A DNA stretch of 64,000 nt, taken from NCBI RefSeq assembly GCF_000146325.1, contig NZ_GL397067.1, positions 1,043,660 to 1,107,659 of the forward strand, written 5' to 3'. The notes under the pieces were generated by a model. It saw only the letters and a list, made by a program, of their open reading frames with translations, ran no database searches and had not been told where the DNA came from. Numbering within the stretch: position 1 is the first letter of the stretch; each line of letters begins with the position of its first letter. This DNA comes from Pediococcus acidilactici DSM 20284. GTDB taxonomy: Bacteria; Bacillota; Bacilli; Lactobacillales; Lactobacillaceae. A program made the translations under genes and the position numbers. This document shows, piece by piece, positions 57,579 to 64,000 of this stretch.

Positions 57579-57650
57579 GGATCAACTGGATTAGCCGGCT
57601 AATTTGGTTGACCGCAGATCCTTGGAGGCTGGAGCACATTTTGGCTATTA
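57555..57650 (+). repeat. 3'-end repeat element, copy R6 (overlapping the end of the GPH gene)
   Basis: GCGGAAGCC-TTCGGGTAAGGCT-TAAGGATCAAC matches the start of R5 (GCGGAAGCC-CCTGGGCAGCTTC-TGAGGACTAAC), but here it is in frame and gives the last codons and the TAA of the GPH gene. AAGGATC...GATCCTT closes a hairpin, then TTGGAGGCTGG and a TTTTGGCTAT block follow as in R5. Confidence 0.65.
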
Positions 57651-57676
57651 ACATAGTAATAAAACCATTAAAAGCT

Positions 57677-57712
57677 AAGGCACCAATTGCGTAAAATGCG
57701 ATTGGTGCCTTA
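57677..57712 (+). terminator. Terminator of the GPH gene
   Basis: AAGGCACCAAT and ATTGGTGCCTT form an 11-bp perfect stem with a TGCG-type inner pairing, followed by ATTTT. Confidence 0.88.
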
Positions 57713-57993
57713 TTTTGGTTAATCGGAAAAAGTTGGGGTGTGGAGTATGTATCACAATCTCGCATCCCCTCCAAAAAATCTCCAAACAAAAAAGCGTGGG
57801 GAAAACTAAAGTAATACTTTTCAAAGATGGAAAGATTCTTAAAAATAGTTTTGGTGTTTCGACTTCCATAGAGCGAAAAGCCAATTTGTTCCGCTTAACC
57901 AAAAATTGACCACTAATGCCAAATTTAGGCATAATGGTCAATTTTCAGTTGATGCTTGTAAACTACCAGATCTTTGTCCCACACTCTTTTATT
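57713..57993 (-). other. Convergent gap with a partial repeat and the MFS terminator
   Basis: TTGGTTAATCGGAAAAAGTTGG near 57716 and, in the other orientation, GAGCGAAAAGCCAATTTGTT then CCGCTTAACCAAAA (about 57871-57904) are degenerate flanks of the 3'-end repeat family. The hairpin AAAATTGACCA ... TGGTCAATTTT (57902-57944), extended by ATGCC/GGCAT inner pairs, is a strong terminator for the minus-strand MFS gene. No credible gene is present. Confidence 0.7.
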
Positions 57994-59190
57994 TTAATAT
58001 TGTGCTTCGTGTTTCATCACGCGTTTAACCGCGAAGGTGATCCCGTAAGAGATGAACAGAATCAACGCTACCAATAGGTATGGAATGTGGGTATTGTAAT
58101 CCATCAACATTCCGGCTAAAATCGGGCCGATTACGTTTCCAACGCTAGTTAACGACATGTTCAACCCGTTAATTAAGCCCTGGTTATTTTTGCCTTCCTT
58201 AGTTAACAAGGTGGTGATTGCCGGCCGCAAAATGTCAAAGGCCGAGAAGACTACCAATGTGGCAATAATTACTTCAATTTGAGTGTGCGCTTGGGTAATC
58301 CAAAAGACGAAAATCGCGCCAATGAGGAAGCACGCGCCGATTAAGTTAACTTCGCCCATTTTCCGAACCAGCCAATCAAAAATAAACACCTGTAAAATCA
58401 AAGAAAAAATTCCATTAAAGGTTAACACCAACGCAATGGTTCCTAACCCAAAGTTAAACACCTGGTTCACGTAAATACTATAAATACTTTCAAAGCCCTG
58501 AAGGCCAAACGCCGCCACGAAAATCATCGTAAACAAGATGATTAGCGGTGCGGTTAAGACGTCGCGGAGCGCGCCCGTCTTTTTAACCGCTTGGGGCTCA
58601 TCGTCATGTTCTTCATGGGCAATTTCACGAATAACTTCCATTTTCGGCATTACCGCGTAAGTGAAAATTGTCGAAATTAGTCCTAGCGCTGCAGCGGCCC
58701 AGAAAGGCGTTTTATAGCTAATGTTTGCCAAAACACCGCCAATTCCGGGTCCAAGGATTAGCCCACCACTAAAGGCCGCCGAGATCCAGCCAATCACTCG
58801 GGCACGTTGTGCGGGCGTGGTTACGTCAGCAGCCAACGCCATCGAAGTTGGCACGAATAACGCCGCCGACAATCCCCCAATTACCCGGGATACGTTAAAC
58901 CAGATCAGCGAATTAGATAACGCAAAAATCACTTCGGACACGGCGTACAAAAATAATCCCGCTACAATCAACGGTTTCCGTCCAATCCGGTCCGAAAGTC
59001 GGCCAACTAAAGGAGACGCAATGAATTGCGAAAAGGCAAATAACGACGTCATAATCCCCATTTGAGTTGTGGAATAGTGGTAATAGTTTTTGATGAAGGG
59101 GGTTACCGGAATTACCAGCCCGATTCCCAAACAAATCAATAGGTTTCCAGCGATCAGAATCCATAAAGTCTTTTTGTTTTTAGCATCCAT
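57994..59190 (-). CDS. Major facilitator superfamily transporter, probable drug exporter
   Basis: This 398-aa protein has 12 transmembrane helices and MFS motif A GRLSDRIGRKPL (about 62-73). The helix 5 GWISAAFSGGLILGPGIGGVLA (about 134-155) is the antiporter motif C (G-x-x-x-G-P-x-x-G-G) of the DHA1 drug:H+ class. The substrate is not predictable. It is alone in its transcription unit, with a GGAGATG site. Confidence 0.9.
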   Translation of the reverse strand: MDAKNKKTLWILIAGNLLICLGIGLVIPVTPFIKNYYHYSTTQMGIMTSLFAFSQFIASPLVGRLSDRIGRKPLIVAGLFLYAVSEVIFALSNSLIWFNVSRVIGGLSAALFVPTSMALAADVTTPAQRARVIGWISAAFSGGLILGPGIGGVLANISYKTPFWAAAALGLISTIFTYAVMPKMEVIREIAHEEHDDEPQAVKKTGALRDVLTAPLIILFTMIFVAAFGLQGFESIYSIYVNQVFNFGLGTIALVLTFNGIFSLILQVFIFDWLVRKMGEVNLIGACFLIGAIFVFWITQAHTQIEVIIATLVVFSAFDILRPAITTLLTKEGKNNQGLINGLNMSLTSVGNVIGPILAGMLMDYNTHIPYLLVALILFISYGITFAVKRVMKHEAQY

Positions 59191-59300
59191 TGGCGCTCAT
59201 CTCCTTTGCTTGTTTTCATATTCTTACATACTACCACGAAATAATTTTCCTGTCTTATCATGCAGAATGGTAATTTTTGGGAAAACCGGCTTTCCCGTTC

Positions 59301-59338
59301 AAAAAGAGCCGTGACTAAAGTTTGGTCACCGCTCTTTC
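59301..59338 (-). terminator. Terminator after luxS
   Basis: AAAGAGC-C-GTGAC and GTCAC-C-GCTCTTT pair around a short loop. On the minus strand T5 follows, about 25 bases past the luxS stop. Confidence 0.88.
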
Positions 59339-59362
59339 TTTAAATTGCTATTTAATTAATGA

Positions 59363-59836
59363 TTAAACCACATTTCGTTCAAACGGTTGGTCACTAATGC
59401 CATCCGCAAGAATCTTCTTGGCCCATTCCTTTGCGGAAAATAACGAGTGGTCCCGATAATTTCCGCAACTGTAAATGTCAGTTCCCGGAACATCTTCCCA
59501 CTTAATATCATCTGCGATTGCTTCTAAAGAACCCTTCAACGCTTTAGCCACTTCCGTAGTCGTTGGTGTACCCCAAACGATTAAATGGAAACCTGTCCGG
59601 CAACCAAATGGTGAACAATCAATAATTCCGTCCATGCGATCCCGCATTAATCCAGCTAACAGATGTTCAATGGTGTGCAAACCCGCCGTTGGAATTGCGT
59701 TTTCGTTTGGTTGAACAAGTCGTAAGTCAAAATTGGAAATTTGGTCACCCTTGCTGCCCTCTTCGACAGCGATCAACCGTACGTAAGGTGCTTTAACCTT
59801 GGTATGGTCTAATTCAAAGCTTTCTACTTTTGCCAT
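59363..59836 (-). CDS. luxS: S-ribosylhomocysteine lyase LuxS
   Basis: The 157-aa length is normal. Metal ligands are in HTIEH (54-58: His54 and His58, with catalytic Glu57) and the third ligand Cys in [10 protein letters not shown] (about 124-133). The catalytic Cys79 lies in SPFGCRTGF. It splits S-ribosylhomocysteine to homocysteine and the autoinducer-2 precursor. It is monocistronic with its own terminator. Upstream 71 bp separate it from the BCCT gene. Confidence 0.97.
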   Translation of the reverse strand: MAKVESFELDHTKVKAPYVRLIAVEEGSKGDQISNFDLRLVQPNENAIPTAGLHTIEHLLAGLMRDRMDGIIDCSPFGCRTGFHLIVWGTPTTTEVAKALKGSLEAIADDIKWEDVPGTDIYSCGNYRDHSLFSAKEWAKKILADGISDQPFERNVV

Positions 59837-59907
59837 AGAAACTCATCCCTTCATCAAATATTGGTTACATACCTATTGTAAGCCGAATTTTCCTAAAAGT
59901 CTTCCTT

Positions 59908-61473
59908 TTAGAAATCATCTTGGCCAAGGTTGTGCAAGTAGTGATTGAAGACTAAGCGTTGCATCGGCCGTAAGTGAACAACTGGCAAGTAGCTGGGAAC
60001 CTTCGCTTGCATTGGCGCGTAGCTGGTAACGTCTTTGTAGATGGAATACAACAGCAACGCACACACGAAAATCAGTGGGAAGCCGGCTACCGTACAAATT
60101 GCTTGAACGACTTCGAACCCACCGACGATCACAATTCCCAGTGAGAAGAAGATAAATACAATGACCCACGTCATCCGGTTCCAACGACTAGGCTGCCGTC
60201 CGTTAGATAAGTCCAGACTGGTAAAGGACGACACGATAAACGCGGAAGACGAAATCGTAGTTGCCAAAAAGATAAAGCACGAGACGCAGAACAAAATCAG
60301 CATCAATTTACTCATTGGCAAGGTGGTAATCAAGGCCGCTTGCACCGCTGCTTGCCCCTGCGTATTTAAAATGTGCACGATGTTCAACGTACCGGATTGT
60401 TGTAACCACAATGCGTAGCCCCCGAGGACTGCGTAAAAGGAAAGGCACCCGCCAACTCCGTAAGTCATCATTCCAATGATGATTTGCCGAATCGTTTTTC
60501 CGTGCGAAATCCGGGCAATGAACAAGCCCATTACCGGCATGTAAGCTAACCACCAGCCCCAGTAAAAGAGGGTTTGATGTTGGGCAAATCCGTTCGTACC
60601 AGCGTTGGCCTTGTTAAAGGATAGTGCCGTGAAGTGTTGCCCCATTAATTTTAGCGTCTGTCCTTCTGAACCTACCAAGAATTTAGTAGGGCCAACCAAA
60701 AGGACAATCGCTAAGAAAATGATTGCCAGGTAAATGTGCCAAGCGGATAACTTTTTAATCCCCTTGTTTAACCCAGCGTAAACCGTTAGTGAGAATAAAA
60801 TCAATAGAATAAAGAACAAAAACAACTTCAGATACAAAGTATCCTTGATACCCACAATGATACTCAAAACGCGGGCAATGACCGGGATTTCCATCCCAAT
60901 CGACGAACCAATGCCACCCATGATGCCAAACACCACGAGAAAGTCGATTAGTTGCCGCAATACCTTTTTGTACAGCTGGTCGCCGCGCAAAACGGGAATT
61001 ACGGTACTCAACCGCCGCACCGGAATTTTTTTCACGTACATCGTATAGCCAATCGCGATCGTCGCGGTCCCAAACATCATCCAGGCCATCGGACCCCAAT
61101 TAAATTCTCCAACTACGTTCGCGTAAGCAAACGCTGCTTTGGATAAGGGCTTGGCACCAAACGCAGGGTGTTGCAGATATTGCAACGGATCCGAGGCACT
61201 CAGCATCAAAATGCTGGCATCAATTGCCGTCGCAAACACCATGCTTCCCCATTGAAAACCGCTAAAATCGTGGTCAGGATCAGCTTTGCCAAATCGAATC
61301 TTGCCGTATTTACTAAAAATCAAAAACAAGAAGAAAACAAAGTTGATCACATAAATGGAGATATACATCCATTCATATTTGCTGGTAACGAATGACAACA
61401 ACGCGTTCATTAATTGCTGAACGGCTGGGCCGCCTATGATCAGGATTATGGAAACAATCCCGAATAATACCAT
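59908..61473 (-). CDS. BCCT-family betaine/carnitine/choline transporter
   Basis: This is a 521-aa membrane protein from the ATG at 61473. It has about 12 helices and the BCCT tryptophan region FYWGWWLAYMPVMGLFIARIS (about 305-325), preceded by an earlier EFNWGPMAWMMFGTATI segment. It imports compatible solutes. The ATG has no nearby ribosome site. A perfect GGAGG lies at 61531-61527, 8 bases ahead of an in-frame ATC codon (61518-61516). The 15 codons between read ILHSKNVDRAVFLPT, which looks like a normal BCCT N-terminus. The protein may therefore truly start at ATC (about 536 aa), or an ancestral start codon has mutated. Confidence 0.9.
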   Translation of the reverse strand: MVLFGIVSIILIIGGPAVQQLMNALLSFVTSKYEWMYISIYVINFVFFLFLIFSKYGKIRFGKADPDHDFSGFQWGSMVFATAIDASILMLSASDPLQYLQHPAFGAKPLSKAAFAYANVVGEFNWGPMAWMMFGTATIAIGYTMYVKKIPVRRLSTVIPVLRGDQLYKKVLRQLIDFLVVFGIMGGIGSSIGMEIPVIARVLSIIVGIKDTLYLKLFLFFILLILFSLTVYAGLNKGIKKLSAWHIYLAIIFLAIVLLVGPTKFLVGSEGQTLKLMGQHFTALSFNKANAGTNGFAQHQTLFYWGWWLAYMPVMGLFIARISHGKTIRQIIIGMMTYGVGGCLSFYAVLGGYALWLQQSGTLNIVHILNTQGQAAVQAALITTLPMSKLMLILFCVSCFIFLATTISSSAFIVSSFTSLDLSNGRQPSRWNRMTWVIVFIFFSLGIVIVGGFEVVQAICTVAGFPLIFVCALLLYSIYKDVTSYAPMQAKVPSYLPVVHLRPMQRLVFNHYLHNLGQDDF

Positions 61474-61552
61474 CGTTGGTAAAAAGACAGCTCGATCGAC
61501 ATTCTTACTGTGTAAGATAAAAAATTCCTCCCAATAGTTCTAAGACTGCGGT

Positions 61553-61605
61553 ACAAAAAAAGCAACGCGGCTGGCGTATTTAATTTACACCTGCATAGCG
61601 TTGCT
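61553..61605 (-). terminator. Terminator after the acetyltransferase gene
   Basis: AGCAACGC (61561-61568) and GCGTTGCT (61598-61605) pair; on the minus strand T7 follows. It closes the nox-acetyltransferase transcript. Confidence 0.82.
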
Positions 61606-61677
61606 CGATCGGTTTTACCCGAAGTTCGTCATACCTGTCGTTTATTATGTTACTACTAAATTACAAAAAGTCCAAAT

Positions 61678-62232
61678 TTAGTCGATAGTCTTGATGATCC
61701 GGGCCGGATTTCCCGCAATTACCACGTTATCACCAAAGCTTTTGGTGACCACTGAACCAGCACCGACCACGACGTTGTTGCCTAACGTCACCCCGGGCAA
61801 GACGGTCACCCGGCCACCAAACCAGCAGCTATCCCCAATCGTAATGGGCGCGCCCATTTCAACGTCGGCGTTCCGCTGGACGGGATCCAAGGGATGGATC
61901 GGCGTGTAAAGCCCGACATTGGGACCAAAGTAACAGTGCTCGCCAATTGTGATGGGGCACGTATCTAAGAAGGTCATGTCGTAGTTGCCGTAAAAGTGGT
62001 TACCGACGTGAATATTCCATCCGTAATCAAATTTAAAGTCACTTTCAACAAAAAAATCATTGCCCACGTCACCGAGCAGTTTTTTAAATCCTTGATTACG
62101 CCGTTCGTTATCAACTTCTTGGTTCAGTTGCTGAATCCGTTGGCGAATGAATTTCCGCCGTTCAATTAATTCCGGATCAAACTGCTGATAGGGTTCTCCC
62201 GCCGTCATTTTTGCTCGTTCAGTTTTACTCAT
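61678..62232 (-). CDS. maa: Maltose/galactoside O-acetyltransferase family protein (hexapeptide repeat)
   Basis: This 184-aa protein has an N-terminal [18 protein letters not shown] segment (about 9-26, the Mac domain) and a left-handed beta helix of hexapeptide repeats (about 60-180). It has [35 protein letters not shown] around 83-117 (the catalytic His in the PIHP loop) and GNPARIIK at the end. It acetylates sugars with acetyl-CoA; the natural substrate in lactobacilli is unclear. It lies 29 bp after nox. Confidence 0.92.
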   Translation of the reverse strand: MSKTERAKMTAGEPYQQFDPELIERRKFIRQRIQQLNQEVDNERRNQGFKKLLGDVGNDFFVESDFKFDYGWNIHVGNHFYGNYDMTFLDTCPITIGEHCYFGPNVGLYTPIHPLDPVQRNADVEMGAPITIGDSCWFGGRVTVLPGVTLGNNVVVGAGSVVTKSFGDNVVIAGNPARIIKTID

Positions 62233-62261
62233 CTAACATTCCGCTTCCTCACTCAATTTGT

Positions 62262-63608
62262 TTAAAGCAGTCCAATTTTACGTAACCCAGCTTGGGCAGC
62301 CAAGTTAATAAAGTTAAACGGTCGGTCGTAATACGGCTGGAATAGCATATCCACAAACGCTAAGTCCTTAAGCGTATTCTGGTTTTGAATTGCTAGAGAA
62401 ATTAGGTTGGCCGACTGTGAAACATCGTGTTTGCTATAGAATTGGGCCCCTAAAATTTGCAAACCCCTTTTTTCATAAACCATTATACTCGTTATTTTGG
62501 TGGTCGACGGCATAAATTCTGGACGATAGTTATCTTCAAATAGGACATAATCAGCATCAATACCCGCATTTAACGCCCGTTGATAGGTCAAACCCGTCAT
62601 CGATAAGGTGTGTCCAAAGAGAGCAATTGCCGAGGTCCCCTGAGCGCCCATTTCCGGCCACTGATTGCCAAAGATGTTGATCCCAGCTAAAGTACCCTGA
62701 CGGACGGCATTCGTGGCTAAGGGGATGTATTCGGGAGTGTTGGTAGGGTTGTAATGAATAGTTCGTAAGTCACCCGCCACGTAAATGTCGGGATCCGAAC
62801 TTTGTCCATATTCATTAGTGATGATTGCCCCGCGCCGGTCCATTTTCACTTCCCCACGCAATAAGTCGGTAACCGGAACGAACCCGGTCGACACAACCGC
62901 CACGTCGGTAGCAAATTCGCGGCCATCTGCGGTCGTAATCAATAACTCACTGACTTTATCGGTAAATGAGACCACCTTGCTGTTGGTTTCCACCTTCACG
63001 TGGTGATCATTCAATAGTTTAATAACTTTAGCACTCAACGGGGTGTCCACGTAATTATTTAAAATATCTTCGTGGCTTTGAAAAAGGGTTACTTCGTGGT
63101 TAGTGTCCACCAAACTTTCAGCCAATTCAACGTTAACGTAACCACCACCTACTAAGGCAACTCGCCGCGCATCCTTCACTTTTTCATGTAAAAGTTGTGC
63201 TTGTTCATAATTCTTACATAACATTACCCGCGCGTGATTAACTCCCTTGATTGGCGGTAAGGACACCATTGAACCGGTACACATAATGATTTTGTCATAC
63301 TTTTCCCGCTTAACGGTGAAATCATCCATGTCTTGCACCATTAACTCTTTTTTTTGCCGGTTAATTCGGATCACGTCATGACGCAGATTTACGTGAATGT
63401 TTTCAGTACGGATGTCTTCGGCACTATCGTAAAACATATCTTCAAGTTGCTTAACCCGGCCATTTAAATACAAGGCAATCCCGCAGGAAAGAAACGAAAT
63501 GTTATCATTTCTTTCATAAATATTTACCTCGGTAGTGGGGTCTTGTCTAATAATTTCACGAACCGCAGCGGTTCCGGCATGGGTACATCCGATAATTGCT
63601 ACTTTCAT
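62262..63608 (-). CDS. nox: NADH oxidase (flavoprotein, Cys-sulfenic type)
   Basis: This 448-aa member of the NADH oxidase/peroxidase/CoA-disulfide reductase family has the FAD motif VAIIGCTHAGTAA (3-15), redox Cys42 in FLSCGIALYL, the NADH motif VALVGGGYVNVELAE (about 150-164) and DIYVAGDLRTIHY (about 275-287). The size and Cys42 match the H2O-forming Nox of lactic acid bacteria, which regenerates NAD+ with oxygen. CoA-disulfide reductase is the alternative. GGAGG precedes the ATG, and the acetyltransferase gene follows. Confidence 0.92.
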   Translation of the reverse strand: MKVAIIGCTHAGTAAVREIIRQDPTTEVNIYERNDNISFLSCGIALYLNGRVKQLEDMFYDSAEDIRTENIHVNLRHDVIRINRQKKELMVQDMDDFTVKREKYDKIIMCTGSMVSLPPIKGVNHARVMLCKNYEQAQLLHEKVKDARRVALVGGGYVNVELAESLVDTNHEVTLFQSHEDILNNYVDTPLSAKVIKLLNDHHVKVETNSKVVSFTDKVSELLITTADGREFATDVAVVSTGFVPVTDLLRGEVKMDRRGAIITNEYGQSSDPDIYVAGDLRTIHYNPTNTPEYIPLATNAVRQGTLAGINIFGNQWPEMGAQGTSAIALFGHTLSMTGLTYQRALNAGIDADYVLFEDNYRPEFMPSTTKITSIMVYEKRGLQILGAQFYSKHDVSQSANLISLAIQNQNTLKDLAFVDMLFQPYYDRPFNFINLAAQAGLRKIGLL

Positions 63609-63783
63609 TTTTCCTCCTAATTAGTCTATACTATAGACAGTTTTAATATTTCCAAAAAATCTATTCCCAAAAGTTATCATTCCATAACAAAACAATTATA
63701 ATAGTTAATTTACGATACATCAAAAAAGGTGTATCGCGATAATTTTTTGCATCACAATTCAAATTCGAGGAGTATTGTCTTTA

Positions 63784-64000
63784 ATGTTTAGATTCTTCAT
63801 CCAACCACAATTGAATACCGTTGCTCAATCCGTATTAGGTTACGAACTATTAATTAAGCAGTACCGGGACGGCGCTTGGCGAATGCCCAAATCATTTTCG
63901 GCGATTCCCGCCAAAACGATGGCCGATACCCTAATTGCCACGGTAAAAGAACTATCGTTAAAGGTCGGCTCAGTTTCCGTCAATGTTGACCGCCATCAGA
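63784..64000 (+). CDS. EAL-domain protein (partial, runs off the window)
   Basis: The first 72 codons are inside the window. The start MFRFFIQPQLNT, then GYELLIKQ (the EAL position reads E-L-L) and KVGSVSVNVDRHQ, fits the first strands and helix of an EAL domain (cyclic-di-GMP phosphodiesterase fold). E-L-L with Q in place of the usual E-x-L-x-R suggests a degenerate, possibly non-catalytic EAL of the kind seen in lactobacilli, but the rest is not visible. GAGGAG lies before the ATG. It is divergent from nox. Confidence 0.75.
   Translation, partial: MFRFFIQPQLNTVAQSVLGYELLIKQYRDGAWRMPKSFSAIPAKTMADTLIATVKELSLKVGSVSVNVDRHQ

Noticed and set aside
57715-57909. 64-codon open frame in the GPH/MFS convergent gap
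   Set aside because: It runs through repeat flanks and terminator hairpins, and has no ribosome site or recognisable protein content.

Overview
The window reads as chromosomal DNA of a lactic acid bacterium of the family Lactobacillaceae (former Lactobacillus). Supporting signs are a malolactic enzyme/permease cluster with a divergent LysR regulator, glycerol kinase plus alpha-glycerophosphate oxidase plus facilitator, PepF, LuxS, a water-forming type NADH oxidase, TagGH/TagF-like teichoic acid genes, strong GGAGG ribosome binding sites and AT-leaning base composition. The genus cannot be fixed from sequence reading alone. No rRNA, tRNA, CRISPR array, insertion sequence or phage gene was seen.

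Layout. (1) 1-12.2 kb, cell-envelope glycopolymer region: a partial CsbB-type glycosyltransferase, two paralogous polytopic membrane proteins, a giant GT2-TagF-TagF fusion, TagH and TagG, then a divergent GtrB/GtrA-type pair. Together these look like teichoic acid synthesis, export and extracellular glycosylation. (2) 12.2-18.9 kb, housekeeping and repair: ligA, exoA, a PEBP protein, a Smr-less MutS2-like protein, a decayed small gene and a HigBA-type toxin-antitoxin pair whose toxin frame is broken at an A7 tract. (3) 19.2-28.3 kb, organic acid and ion genes: malate-type permease, fumarase, malolactic enzyme, MleR-like regulator, aldo/keto reductase, ClC transporter and a divergent HAD protein. 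(4) 28.5-32.6 kb, the glpK-glpO-glpF operon with a cre site.

(5) 32.8-50.3 kb is the most unusual part. It holds three secreted proteins that join BspA-type leucine-rich repeats to a matrixin-like zinc protease domain (all minus strand). Between them lie eleven intact plus-strand genes of two recurring families. Family A (4 copies, 243-247 aa) looks like a small GT-A-type glycosyltransferase. Family B (7 intact copies of 269-288 aa, in three subtypes, plus one clear and one possible decayed copy) I do not recognise. The order is P1<- A1 B1 B2 A2 B3 (psiB?) B4 A3 B5 (psiB) P2<- A4 B6 B7 P3<-. Every A gene is followed or shortly preceded by B genes, and the subtypes pair consistently. The two A genes that face a protease gene share promoter and leader motifs. 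This is the best candidate for an undescribed system: possibly cytoplasmic glycosylation of, or a polymorphic partner for, the LRR-proteases.

(6) 50.5-64 kb: pepF, an unknown 184-aa protein, a GH31 alpha-glucosidase divergent from a GPH sugar transporter with two cre sites, an MFS exporter, luxS, a BCCT transporter with a puzzling start codon, a hexapeptide acetyltransferase, NADH oxidase, and the start of an EAL-domain gene.

A further pattern is a family of 100-200-bp intergenic repeats. They begin at, or even inside, the stop-codon end of genes (AEC permease, fumC, aldo/keto reductase, ClC, GPH transporter), with conserved flanks around a variable hairpin.
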